Virus record (IMG/VR): IMGVR_UViG_3300030012_001496
Coordinates: 1-29,265 of that record
From: a virus
DNA length: 29,265 nt
Reading direction: 5' to 3' (one strand)
How positions within the stretch are numbered: the first letter of the stretch is position 1; every line of letters begins with the position of its first letter. Shown here piece after piece: positions 20,001 through 27,394 of the stretch. Under the pieces are notes generated by a model. It ran no database searches and was not told the origin of the DNA. It worked only from the letters and a program-made list of their open reading frames with translations. A program made the position numbers and the translations under genes.

Positions 20001-20991
20001 TTTGAGTTTCTGCTCCATTGTGCATAATACTAAAATCAGTTCCAGCACCAAAAATAGCTTTACTACTATCAGCAAAAGTAATATCATCTCCTGTACTTAC
20101 CGCTATGTCCGTTCCTCCTGTAGTATTTCCGCCTGATAAAACTTCTGCTAATGTATCGTGACCTTGTATAGCTGTATCGACATAAGCAGTTGTAGCCACT
20201 TTAGTAGAATTATCTCCATCACTTTGAGTTGTAGCTGTAGTTGCAGAACTTATTGTTCCATCTAATTGACCACTAAAAGTAGTTGCTGTAAAAGTACCTC
20301 CACCAGAAATATTATTACCACCCATAGCGATATTACCTGACATAGTACCTCCTGCTAATGGTAAATAATTACCTGCTGAAGTATCTACATAGGCCGTAGT
20401 TGCTATTTTTGTACTATTATCATTTGCACTTTGAGTTGTTGCTGTTGTAGTAGATGCAATTATACCTGTTAATGTTCCTTCTACATTACCAACTAAAGTA
20501 GCTACTGTATATCCTGTTCCACTTGTATTAACTGTAGTTGTTGGTTCATCTTCTAGGTCTCTAAATATTTTAAATTTATTGTCTCCTGTATCTCTAAATA
20601 GACCTGCGTATAAAGTAGTTCCACTAGGTGCGTACTTACCATAAAATCCTATATCTACTGAATCTGCACTTGTGTTATTATTAGCTAATACTATTAATGG
20701 GTCTTTTACAGATAGTGTATCTGTTCCTACAGTTGTTGTTGTTCCGTTTACTGTTAAATCTCCTGTTATTGTTAAATTACCTCCTACTTTGGCATTTTGG
20801 TAAACGTGCAAGTCAAAAGTAGCTTCTGGAGTTACTCCTATACCTATTTGAGTTGTAGATATATATAAAGGAGAATTATTGCCAAAACCATCAGTAAGTT
20901 GTTTAGCTCCTGTGGTTAAATTGCCATTATCTGTTAATTTGATTAATGACTGATAAGTATCTTTTATTTTATTTCCTGATAATGAAGCCAT
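17083..20991 (-). CDS. Tail fibre with C-terminal S74 intramolecular chaperone
   Basis: This is a 1302-aa protein. The N-terminus (MASLSGNKIKDTYQSLIKLTDNGNLTTG) is a common virion-attachment start. Two copies of DxNSTKxATTAYVDT (about 190-275) are followed by a long beta-rich body with repeats of GIGTTxP (NVGIGTTQPS, EVGIGTTDPN, NVGIGTTAPS) and many AIFG..D...HNG units. The C-terminus (about 1179-1302) is a Peptidase_S74 chaperone: SSDYRLKENV gives the Ser1180/Lys1185 dyad, followed by LDGFLAHEVQDVVPEAI and a final trimeric coiled coil. The chaperone drives trimerisation and then cleaves itself off. The fibre recognises the host surface. Confidence 0.93.
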   Translation of the reverse strand: MASLSGNKIKDTYQSLIKLTDNGNLTTGAKQLTDGFGNNSPLYISTTQIGIGVTPEATFDLHVYQNAKVGGNLTITGDLTVNGTTTTVGTDTLSVKDPLIVLANNNTSADSVDIGFYGKYAPSGTTLYAGLFRDTGDNKFKIFRDLEDEPTTTVNTSGTGYTVATLVGNVEGTLTGIIASTTTATTQSANDNSTKIATTAYVDTSAGNYLPLAGGTMSGNIAMGGNNISGGGTFTATTFSGQLDGTISSATTATTQSDGDNSTKVATTAYVDTAIQGHDTLAEVLSGGNTTGGTDIAVSTGDDITFADSSKAIFGAGTDFSIMHNGAETQISNFTGLLQIQQNASGENITFNCLGAGGAHTYITLDATNEIVQFGKNGKFSDNVKAIFGTDDDLEIYHNGTNAVIDNGTNNIVFNVAGKTIINSSSTDNELNLGHSSGNWFAKATNSNTLIIGSESNATNNITLDTTNGGSATFSGNVTLSNASTPILKVQDTTNNHYLFMAADDNNSFMRSDGTLLFQVGAASSTVTALNFAANGNATFAGDISASDVLAGNELKASEVDGAYLFTTNPSTYEVYVDGDLHVNNTVNIGTQSAATGAHSLVVKTASTTGTVNSHIALIGDSATIGQGPQILFSESGDAQAFAGGTIGFTRTGGNSQGDLLFGTRGTSGDATTTTTERMRIDSSGQVIFKGTGNGIDLRFADISAAISSQTAGYIGLSTSAYSGQNGDLVLIPRTSSASNILLMQGNVGIGTTQPSMELDVRNDGANGIAEIGVRGGTDGAGVVMISGHGTTYGSTSFDLIQNSSGAYVYNRSNTLMIFGTNNTERMRITASGNLSLATATSLDFQVADFAQIKFRESGAITIDSDNDQSSRNFQFKDGDGTSLMFIGDNGEVGIGTTDPNSILQLSSTGPTELLLSDTNAGSNVKNYGIFTDTGKLHIRRLTDAYSGFTPTITVDQSNVGIGTTAPSHLLSVGTEGNSSGRKMSLYLGGTDGDFAGIGAQRGETNAFCSSEIRFINENNSSGLGAFAIATGGNTLTERLRVESSGLTVLKGSANPQLYFQTNSTTDADMFIIKGASYVGTAPFNANELIAQNSSHIAFKTGGSERMRIQNDGHLLFNLTTYTSEPTNKNFFIADAISGASVTIGGHSGTHTAILFRHNGATTPGSISITSSSTSYNTSSDYRLKENVVEMTDALNRVSQLKPSRFNFIADADKTLDGFLAHEVQDVVPEAITGEKDGMRTEEYEVTPAVFDKEGNVTEEAVMATRELPVYQGIDQSKLVPLLVGAIQELKAEIETLKAQIN

Positions 20992-21086
20992 TATTTATTT
21001 GTTTTATTATTTATCTTATTCAGATAAGTTAATAGTTTTTTTTGGTTAACCTGTTTAGGTTTATATGTCTTTTTTATAGTTGCCAT
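20991..21086 (-). CDS. Very small basic protein (31 aa)
   Basis: ATG 21086 to TAA 20991. MATIKKTYKPKQVNQKKLLT and YLNKINNKTNK are Lys/Asn-rich. The stop overlaps the tail-fibre ATG (TAATG) and the start lies 13 bp inside the preceding gene, so it is placed like every other gene here. It may serve mainly to couple translation. It is too short for a family match. Confidence 0.5.
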   Translation of the reverse strand: MATIKKTYKPKQVNQKKLLTYLNKINNKTNK

Positions 21087-21577
21087 CCATGAAACCCTGT
21101 GTCTTTATCAGGGTATATATCTTCATTGTTGTTACTATAATATTCACTAAACTTACTTGATGCGTGAAAACTCATATAATCTATAAATCTCTGTGCATAA
21201 TATTCAGCATAATCTCTCTCCTTTTGAATTAAGAAGTCAATCTCATCTTTACTGGCAAGAGAACTATTTTCTGAATTATGTTTAAACACACCTCCATTTG
21301 ATATAGAATATGCCGCAAATGGTAAATATTCAATCATAGCAAAATGAATTAACATAGGTTGTATGTAATCATTTACTAAACTTAAATAATCACCGCTTAA
21401 TGTACCAGCAATTATATCAGAACTAATTTTGTTATATAAATCAGTACCTAAATAATTCTGAACATGAATCTCTTGTGCCAGAGCAATAAATTGTATAAAT
21501 TTATCTGTATCAACATTAGCATTTAATGCTGTGTTTTTTACAATATCTGACCTTTTTATAAATAGTGCTGTTGCCAT
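21074..21577 (-). CDS. Head-tail connector-like protein (DUF6712-like)
   Basis: This 167-aa, mainly helical protein reads MATALFIKRSDIVKNTALNANVDTDKFIQFI, QEIHVQNYLGTDLYNKI and DYIQPMLIHFAMIEYLPF. This is the pattern of a family found directly after the portal in Bacteroidetes phages (DUF6712, gp6-like adaptors). It would sit under the portal ring. The ATG overlaps the portal stop (TAATG). The C-terminus ends GFHGWQL. Confidence 0.75.
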   Translation of the reverse strand: MATALFIKRSDIVKNTALNANVDTDKFIQFIALAQEIHVQNYLGTDLYNKISSDIIAGTLSGDYLSLVNDYIQPMLIHFAMIEYLPFAAYSISNGGVFKHNSENSSLASKDEIDFLIQKERDYAEYYAQRFIDYMSFHASSKFSEYYSNNNEDIYPDKDTGFHGWQL

Positions 21578-22839
21578 TATTCTTCAATATTTTCAGGTTG
21601 TTCGACTTCTTGTTCTGGTTCTTGGTCCTCTTTTTTTATACCTGTTTCTTTTTCAATTTCTGCATCAGTAATTGCATTTGTTAAATCAGTAAATTCAAGA
21701 GGTTGTAATGTTTTAAAGTATATATCTAATTCAATTCCATTATACATTAATATCTTTTCTAACTCATCAAGTATAGTAACTTGCATAGGTCTTATAACTG
21801 TATTATCCATTAGAATTGATGCTGTTTGTAATTCTTCAGCATTATTGCCAAGACCAGTAGTATCTTTTATACCTACTAACATAGGAGATACAATTCTGTG
21901 TGATATCATTACCTTTCTCATAGATTCATCAGATAAAAATCTGTATTGCTCATGTGCATCAGAAAGTATGACAGGTTCTATAGAAGCTGCAAGGTCTTTG
22001 CTATCATTAAATGCCAATATAAATCTACCAGCATTAGACGAACCACTAAACTTTTCATGTATGCTTCTTTCAATCATCTCTCTTTGTTCTTCCGTAGGTA
22101 CACCATTATTAAAGTTGATAAGCATACTAGGCGCAAGACCATTCTGTATATTATTAATATGGTAATTCGCTATCTCTTCTTCAAGCTCTGCATATTGTAA
22201 ACCTCCTTGATAATCTACAGGAGAATAATAATAAAATCCTGCTCTATAGGGTTTGATATAAAGTATTTCTAATCCTGCATTACTTGTTCCAAAAGCAGGT
22301 ATTTTTTTTGGCACTTTACTGCCTTTTATTTCTGACCAGTCTTTTGCATAATAATAATGTCTTATTACACCTTGTTTATCTACTTTCTCTGCCCTTAACG
22401 TCTCTACAGGTATATGTTCTACTTGAACAATCTTAGAACGGTCCTTAGAATAGATTATTTGAAGTGCAGATTGACCCATCATTTTATAGTCATAACATAT
22501 CTTCTTCATGCAATCTTTTGTAAATAGTTCTTTCATCTCTTTGTAATCTTTTTCATTCTCTTTACTATCTACAGCTTCTAGTCCTTTACCATAAATCATT
22601 TCTGCAATACCATTTATTGCCGCATTATTAGTTGGACTTCCATTATATCTATCTATTAAATATTTAAAATAATTGTTGTCATCTCCATATTCAATCCAGT
22701 CTTGATTATATCTTTCATTAATCTCAGGTCTTGTATAGGAGGAAAGATTTACAACATGGATTTTACCTTGTTGTATTTCTAATTTTGGTTGTGGAGCACT
22801 AAGTTTTCTTCTCATAGCTCTGTTTGTCTTTTTTGTCAT
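21577..22839 (-). CDS. Portal protein
   Basis: This 420-aa protein forms the dodecameric DNA-entry ring of the head. Key stretches are IEYGDDNNYFKYLIDRYNGSPTNNAAINGIAEMIYGKGLE, MMGQSALQIIYS and VEHIPVETLRAEK. The C-terminal HRIVSPMLVGIKDTTGLGNNAEELQTAS with a long following helix is the stem/clip-type region found in portal proteins of this phage group. The tail is Glu-rich (EDQEPEQEVEQPENIEE). It is linked to its neighbours by ATGA and TAATG. Confidence 0.88.
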   Translation of the reverse strand: MTKKTNRAMRRKLSAPQPKLEIQQGKIHVVNLSSYTRPEINERYNQDWIEYGDDNNYFKYLIDRYNGSPTNNAAINGIAEMIYGKGLEAVDSKENEKDYKEMKELFTKDCMKKICYDYKMMGQSALQIIYSKDRSKIVQVEHIPVETLRAEKVDKQGVIRHYYYAKDWSEIKGSKVPKKIPAFGTSNAGLEILYIKPYRAGFYYYSPVDYQGGLQYAELEEEIANYHINNIQNGLAPSMLINFNNGVPTEEQREMIERSIHEKFSGSSNAGRFILAFNDSKDLAASIEPVILSDAHEQYRFLSDESMRKVMISHRIVSPMLVGIKDTTGLGNNAEELQTASILMDNTVIRPMQVTILDELEKILMYNGIELDIYFKTLQPLEFTDLTNAITDAEIEKETGIKKEDQEPEQEVEQPENIEE

Positions 22840-23171
22840 ATTATTACAAAATCATTATCGTATGAGTTTTCTGTAGTATAATCTCCAGAGTGAACATCAA
22901 ATACGTTATAGTCAGTTTGGTCAGTACAAAATATACTTCCTCTATATATAATTGTATTACCATCTTTTACTACAAAAGAATAAAATCTATTGGCAATTAA
23001 ACTAAAACTACCGCTAATAGACATATACCCGTTTGAATTGCTTACTGAAACTGAAACAGCACTTGTAGTACGTTTAGATTTGTCAGTAAGATTAAATGTA
23101 ACAGAGCTCGGTGCACTTCTAGGAATTATCTTAAAAGTTTGCGAACTTGTTGATGTTGTTAATATTATCAT
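22836..23171 (-). CDS. Small beta-rich virion protein, unknown function
   Basis: I chose the ATG at 23171 (MIILTTSTSSQTF, 111 aa) over an upstream in-frame ATG at 23207, whose extra 12 residues are AT-rich leader. The protein is beta-rich: SQTFKIIPRSAPSSVTFNLTDKS, YMSISGSFSLIANRFYSFVV, NTIIYRGSIFCTDQTDYN. I recall homologs in many Bacteroidetes phages next to the portal. Its role (head fibre, decoration or stopper) is not settled. It begins downstream of a strong terminator. Confidence 0.72.
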   Translation of the reverse strand: MIILTTSTSSQTFKIIPRSAPSSVTFNLTDKSKRTTSAVSVSVSNSNGYMSISGSFSLIANRFYSFVVKDGNTIIYRGSIFCTDQTDYNVFDVHSGDYTTENSYDNDFVII

Positions 23172-23207
23172 ATTATAAATAATAAATATATAATAAATTG
23201 TTTGCAT

Positions 23208-23233
23208 AAAAAAAGGGATACATAAAGTACCCC
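23208..23233 (-). terminator. Rho-independent terminator after the tail-tube gene
   Basis: On the minus strand GGGGTAC-TTTAT-GTATCCC (one G-U) is followed by seven T. The recurring CTTTGTGAATTTAAAA element is directly upstream (23251-23236). Confidence 0.85.
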
Positions 23234-23263
23234 TCTTTTAAATTCACAAAGTATATCTAATTA

Positions 23264-23812
23264 TTAAGAATTAGTTCCTACTGTTACTGTTACAGTCGCA
23301 GCGCTCATTCCAGCATAAGGGTCAGCAGCAGTTGGACTAGCAACAAAGTTAGCAGGTAAAGTTTCCATAGCAGATAAAGTAAGTGTATAACCACTTAAAT
23401 CTCCCATAGCAGCACCAGTTACTATTGTACCACCAGATACATCAGCTCCATGCTCTCTACCCATTAAAAATACATTTCCATTATAATCTTCAACAGCTAC
23501 ATGAGGTCTTCCAAAAGCAATAAGTTTTAATTCTTTATTGTCTTCTTTAGTTAGTTTATGTAATGTTAAGTTTAATGTTTGTTCGAAGAAAGTAGTACCA
23601 TTTTCTCTTGACGAGGTGATGTTTTGTTCAAATGATGAATTTCCTTTTACTTCATATTTAAATGCAGTAAATGTTCCACTCATATCTGTAATCTCATCAT
23701 TAGTCAATGTTATTGTGCCTAATTCACCAAAATCTGTGAAATAAACAGCTCTAATACCACCAACTACGTCTTTACATGGTTCTTTTCTTCCTATAGTTAA
23801 ATCACAAGCCAT
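23264..23812 (-). CDS. Probable major tail tube protein
   Basis: This 182-aa beta-rich protein reads MACDLTIGRKEPCKDVVGGIRAVYFTDFG, SSRENGTTFFEQTLNLTLHKLTKEDNKELKL, FGRPHVAVEDYNGNVFLMGREHGADVSGG and AMGDLSGYTLTLSAMETLPANF. This matches a family abundant in flavobacterial siphoviruses that I believe is the tail tube. A monomer of about 180 aa fits. It is bracketed by terminators (23861-23831 upstream and 23233-23208 downstream), which suggests a separate, abundant mRNA. The alternative is a major tail protein-like head decoration. Confidence 0.7.
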   Translation of the reverse strand: MACDLTIGRKEPCKDVVGGIRAVYFTDFGELGTITLTNDEITDMSGTFTAFKYEVKGNSSFEQNITSSRENGTTFFEQTLNLTLHKLTKEDNKELKLIAFGRPHVAVEDYNGNVFLMGREHGADVSGGTIVTGAAMGDLSGYTLTLSAMETLPANFVASPTAADPYAGMSAATVTVTVGTNS

Positions 23813-23830
23813 AATATTTATTTTTTAATA

Positions 23831-23861
23831 AAAAAGGGCAGGTAGTCCATACCACCTACCC
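23831..23861 (-). terminator. Rho-independent terminator after the major capsid gene
   Basis: On the minus strand GGGTAGGTGGT-ATGG-ACTACCTGCCC gives 11 pairs (two G-U) followed by TTTTT. It is the strongest hairpin in the window and lies 28 nt after the capsid stop. Confidence 0.9.
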
Positions 23862-23888
23862 TTCTTATGTTATACAATTATTTAATTA

Positions 23889-24836
23889 TTAAGCTAATGT
23901 TAATAATACTAAATCTGAACCGATTCCATACTGAATACCAGATGTAAATCTCATAACAACTCTTACGTTTTGAGAACCATCTAGGTCAGCCATATCTAAT
24001 ACTTTAACTTCATTATGGTCAGCAATTAATCCTGTACCAAAGAATAAGTTAGATTTTTGTCCTGCAACAATGTGGTCAGATGGCATACCTGGAGTATATA
24101 CAACCTCAATACCTTCAAAAGATAATGCAGCGTTGTTATTATACCATTGGTTACCTTTATTATCATAACCTTGTGCACCTAATCCATTAGCACCATATCC
24201 TCCTAAGTGTCTGATATACGCTTGAAATGCAACTGGTGGAGCATAAATTTTTAAGTCTTCTTTTCCGTAAACTGCATTTGGAATTGCATCAACAACATTG
24301 CTTAACAAAGTAACAATGTTAGATGAAGTAAATGAAGTTTCAGAACCATTAGAAGCATCGTTTACGTCAGAATCAGCAGCCATTAAAACTGTAAATCCGT
24401 CAAACTCACCAGCGTTTCCGTTAACACCTCCCCAGATATTAGATTCAGTTTTCTCAGCAACTAATCCAGCAACGTGCCCGATTAAGAAGTCAGAGAATTT
24501 TGGAGGTAGGTTGTCATATACTGAGTAGCCCATTTGAACTGCTTCCCAGTCGCTTCTAAAGTCTTTTTTACATAACTCAAGGTTCACTTGGAACTCTTCA
24601 GGTTGTAAAACTCTTTCAGTCAATGTAACAGTTGCAGTATCAGTAAAATCACAAGTAGCATCTTTGATTACGTTAGAATCAGTTGCAACTTTTTTGATTA
24701 CCTCTTTGAACTTTACATTTGGTTTAATCTCGATGTTACCTCTATTTAAAGTATCACCAGACATTAATGCAGCAGAAATATACTTACCAGCAAATTCCCC
24801 AGCATAAGTAGTAGTAATTGAAGTGGTTGTAGCCAT
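23889..24836 (-). CDS. Major capsid protein
   Basis: This 315-aa protein starts MATTTSITTTYAGEFAGKYISAAL and continues with NRGNIEIKPNVKFKEVIKKVAT, LQPEEFQVNLELCKKDFRSDWEA, VAEKTESNIWGGV, YAPPVAFQAYIRHLGG and GTGLIADHNEVKVLDMADLDGSQNVRVVMRF. The late strand with NxVRVxxRF and the overall order fit HK97-fold capsid proteins of Bacteroidetes phages. It follows the protease and scaffold-like genes and precedes a strong terminator, as expected for the most abundant virion protein. No cleaved delta domain can be defined by eye. Confidence 0.88.
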   Translation of the reverse strand: MATTTSITTTYAGEFAGKYISAALMSGDTLNRGNIEIKPNVKFKEVIKKVATDSNVIKDATCDFTDTATVTLTERVLQPEEFQVNLELCKKDFRSDWEAVQMGYSVYDNLPPKFSDFLIGHVAGLVAEKTESNIWGGVNGNAGEFDGFTVLMAADSDVNDASNGSETSFTSSNIVTLLSNVVDAIPNAVYGKEDLKIYAPPVAFQAYIRHLGGYGANGLGAQGYDNKGNQWYNNNAALSFEGIEVVYTPGMPSDHIVAGQKSNLFFGTGLIADHNEVKVLDMADLDGSQNVRVVMRFTSGIQYGIGSDLVLLTLA

Positions 24837-24848
24837 TTTTTAATCTAT

Positions 24849-25382
24849 TTAATTATTAATGTTATAAATTGAGTTTAATACTCTATCTTTAGTAGTATAT
24901 GCTCTATTCTGTGCATATAATATTTTCTTTAGTGGTTCATTCTCTGAACCTTGATTGATTGGTTCTGCAGCAGGTTCTTTAGAAAGCTCTTCTATTTGTT
25001 TACTCATAGAAACTTTTTCCTTATCGTAACCTAGCTTCATCTCGTCAATCTTATCCATAATTGATTTGATTTTCATATCAAATTCTTCTCTTGAAACGTA
25101 CTTTTCTTCGTCCATTTCAATTTCTTTAGAAACTTCCTCTACAGGAACTTCTTCTTCTAATTTTTCAGCTTCAACCTCATCAGAAGAAAGTTCTTCTGCA
25201 ACTACTTCTTCTTGACAAGCAAGTTCTGTAAGTTCCTTAGACATTTCTTCTACTTCAGTAAGCTGCTCAGAAAGCTGAACTTCTTCTTCTTTAAGCTCAA
25301 CTTCTTTAACGTCATCTTTTTTAATTAGAGATAGTCTCTCCATGATGTCGTTTAGAATTGATGTAGCTTTTTGTTTTTCCAT
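24849..25382 (-). CDS. Scaffold-like acidic coiled-coil protein
   Basis: This 177-aa protein is extremely Glu-rich (residues 25-95, e.g. VKEVELKEEEVQLSEQL, LEEEVPVEEVSKEIEM), then coiled coil (KIKSIMDKIDEMKLGYDKEKV), then a short basic C-terminus (PLKKILYAQNRAYTTKDRVL). An acidic rod with a basic capsid-binding helix is typical of phage scaffold proteins. Position immediately before the capsid gene and after the protease gene supports it. The low complexity means the sequence alone cannot prove it. Confidence 0.75.
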   Translation of the reverse strand: MEKQKATSILNDIMERLSLIKKDDVKEVELKEEEVQLSEQLTEVEEMSKELTELACQEEVVAEELSSDEVEAEKLEEEVPVEEVSKEIEMDEEKYVSREEFDMKIKSIMDKIDEMKLGYDKEKVSMSKQIEELSKEPAAEPINQGSENEPLKKILYAQNRAYTTKDRVLNSIYNINN

Positions 25383-25447
25383 AAATTAAGTATTATAAAA
25401 TTAATTTTACTATTAAAGTAATTAAATGAAAAAGTGTTGTTAGATTT

Positions 25448-25816
25448 TTAGTTTGCAGCTATACAGGCAGAACAGTTGTCGTACAGGGTTGCTGTGTTTA
25501 TTTCTAAACCAACTTCTGTTGTTGTTCTTAGAACAGTATAACAACCTGTATGATGTGAGTTTTTTAATTGTAAATAATATACATTACCTACAACTAAACT
25601 TATAGTATCAGACCAAACATTATGTTTATGTCCGTCAGCACAAAACTCAACTCTATACATATTTTGTTTTGGTGCTTCAGCGTGTATTCTTCCTATACCT
25701 TGTGCCTGTAAAGAGCCATCACAACATTTTATAGAATATGTTCCGTCTGGGCATAAACAAGCTCTTCTTGAAGACTTAGGGCTTGTTCTACTTGGTGTTT
25801 TAAATGGTTTTCTCAT
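25448..25816 (-). CDS. Cys-rich virion-associated protein (CCDGS..AQGIG type)
   Basis: This 122-aa protein has a basic N-terminus (MRKPFKTPSRTSPKSSRRA) followed by CLCPDGTYSIKCCDGSLQAQGIGRI, a central EFCADGHKHNV, LKNSHHTGCYTVL and a final DNCSACIA. I count nine Cys and three His in 122 residues, a density that suggests structural zinc or disulphides. The motif C-C-DGSLxAQGIG is recurrent in Bacteroidetes phages beside the head protease. The role is unknown. It starts at an ATGA overlap with the protease gene. Confidence 0.75.
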   Translation of the reverse strand: MRKPFKTPSRTSPKSSRRACLCPDGTYSIKCCDGSLQAQGIGRIHAEAPKQNMYRVEFCADGHKHNVWSDTISLVVGNVYYLQLKNSHHTGCYTVLRTTTEVGLEINTATLYDNCSACIAAN

Positions 25817-27375
25817 TTTTTACTTTTAGGATGTTTAGCTGGTAATAAATCGTAGTCTGTTGTATATTTAGCATTTTGTGGTCTTCCATTTCTTACCAAA
25901 TACATAAAAGCGTTAACTCTCGCATGTGCCCATTGTGAGGGTGATTTTACATTAGGTGAGTGGCTTGTATTGAAAGCACCAAGTCCCCTTTGAAATACAG
26001 ATGCTAACATTCCTACAGTTATACCATAACCTAATTTTTCTTTATATCTTTTATTAAAATCGTCTGCTTTTTTTTGTAAAGATGCTCTATCTTTTGCAGA
26101 AACCTTAGCTCCTCTTTTACCTGAAGCATCTCCTTTTGCTGTTCCTTTACCTTTTGGATTTTTATTGGGTGTGCCAGATTTAGGTGCTTTAGGGCTTTTT
26201 CTTACTCCCCCTCTTGGTCCAACCTCTGCATAATTATCTGTTGATTTCACACACTTGCCATCCTTTCTAACAAAACCTTTAGGACAAGGGTCATCTAATG
26301 AATGTTTTTCACAAGGCATATACCAAGTTTTACCTTCAAACTCGTGTTCGTGTATTCCTTTACAACCTAAATCTCCTGCCATTTTCTCAGCCATTTCTTT
26401 TGATGAATATGCCAATCTATCGTTTATAATTGCATGGTCTTTATCAACAACCATTGATGCCATTTTTAATTCACCAAGTTCTCTTAGTTTACCCCTTGAC
26501 CAATTTAATCCTGCTTTACCACCCCATAATAAATATGATATAGTTCCACAAGCTTTACTGTCGCTAGGGTCATAATATGTTTCTGCTCTACTTAAATATG
26601 AGTACATTCTTTTTATAGTGCCAACAGATAACTTCTCCCCTCTAGCTAATTGTTGAGCTCTAACTTTACCTACAGAAGTAGCGCATTTATTATTTACTTT
26701 TTTATTAAGTTCAATACCTCTTTTAGCATTATTTCTTACACCACTTCCATAATCGCTGTACGTTTGCAATTCATATTTATTATCTAGTATTGAATTGGCA
26801 ATCTCTAATAATATTTCTCTTGCTTCTTCTTCATCTTCTATATCATTTATAGCAGACATTTGTAATTTATCTGTAAAATATCCTTCAATAGAAAATCCTT
26901 TTACTAATCCAGTTTTTACATAATTATTCCAAACCTCATCATTATTTACTTTCATAGAAACCATCCAAGTTCCTACAGGTAAATCCATATCATACTTTCT
27001 TGACTTATCGTGTACTTCATCTTCTATAATCCAAGATTCAACTACAGATAATCCATGTAATTCAGCTTGATGCTCTAATGTAGATTTATTTTGATTACCT
27101 CTCATTAAAAATAATTGAGATGCTTTTCTTACAGTATCTTTTGAGAAATATATATAATATTCATCTTCACCATCTTTTCTATATATGTTTTTGTCTGGCA
27201 CTAATGCAGCACCCATTAATATTCTTTTCTCTTCATCTACTTGTGCAAGTTTAACTTCATGTTGTTTTGATAAAGCGATAAAGTTTTCTTCTATTGCAGG
27301 TTGGTCAACAATAGATATGGCTTCTATGCCAGATAATAATTGTTCTTCATCTATTAATAATTCTACTATTTTCAT
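25813..27375 (-). CDS. XkdF-like head protease with Cys-rich and DUF5824-like C-terminus
   Basis: This 520-aa multidomain protein begins at 1-175 with an XkdF-type prohead protease (S78_2-like): IVELLIDEEQLLSGIEAISIVDQPAIEENF, KSTLEHQAEL with H102, and KGFSIEGYF with S162. At 210-305 is AKRGIELNKKVNNKCATSVGKVRAQQLARGE..IKRMYSYLSRA..YYDP..KACGTISYLLWGG, a helical domain often seen in this phage group. At 315-380 is a Cys/His-rich part with CPKGFVRKDGKC. After a Pro/Lys/Gly linker (383-425), residues 430-505 match the DUF5824 pattern (YKEKLGYGITVGMLASVFQRGLGAF, WAHARVNAFMYLVRNGRP). The protease would mature the prohead. Confidence 0.85.
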   Translation of the reverse strand: MKIVELLIDEEQLLSGIEAISIVDQPAIEENFIALSKQHEVKLAQVDEEKRILMGAALVPDKNIYRKDGEDEYYIYFSKDTVRKASQLFLMRGNQNKSTLEHQAELHGLSVVESWIIEDEVHDKSRKYDMDLPVGTWMVSMKVNNDEVWNNYVKTGLVKGFSIEGYFTDKLQMSAINDIEDEEEAREILLEIANSILDNKYELQTYSDYGSGVRNNAKRGIELNKKVNNKCATSVGKVRAQQLARGEKLSVGTIKRMYSYLSRAETYYDPSDSKACGTISYLLWGGKAGLNWSRGKLRELGELKMASMVVDKDHAIINDRLAYSSKEMAEKMAGDLGCKGIHEHEFEGKTWYMPCEKHSLDDPCPKGFVRKDGKCVKSTDNYAEVGPRGGVRKSPKAPKSGTPNKNPKGKGTAKGDASGKRGAKVSAKDRASLQKKADDFNKRYKEKLGYGITVGMLASVFQRGLGAFNTSHSPNVKSPSQWAHARVNAFMYLVRNGRPQNAKYTTDYDLLPAKHPKSKK

Positions 27376-27394
27376 ATTGAATCTATTTTTATAA

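Noticed and set aside
17083-20991. Repeated DNA inside the tail fibre gene as a possible CRISPR array or mobile repeat.
   Set aside because: The repeats encode GIGTTxP and NSTKxATTAYVDT protein motifs, are irregularly spaced and vary at the DNA level.
17945-23744. Long plus-strand frames opposite the tail fibre, portal and tail-tube genes (for example 21845-22165 and 17945-18157).
   Set aside because: They are antisense shadows of strongly supported minus-strand genes, with no leader, neighbours or recognisable protein features.
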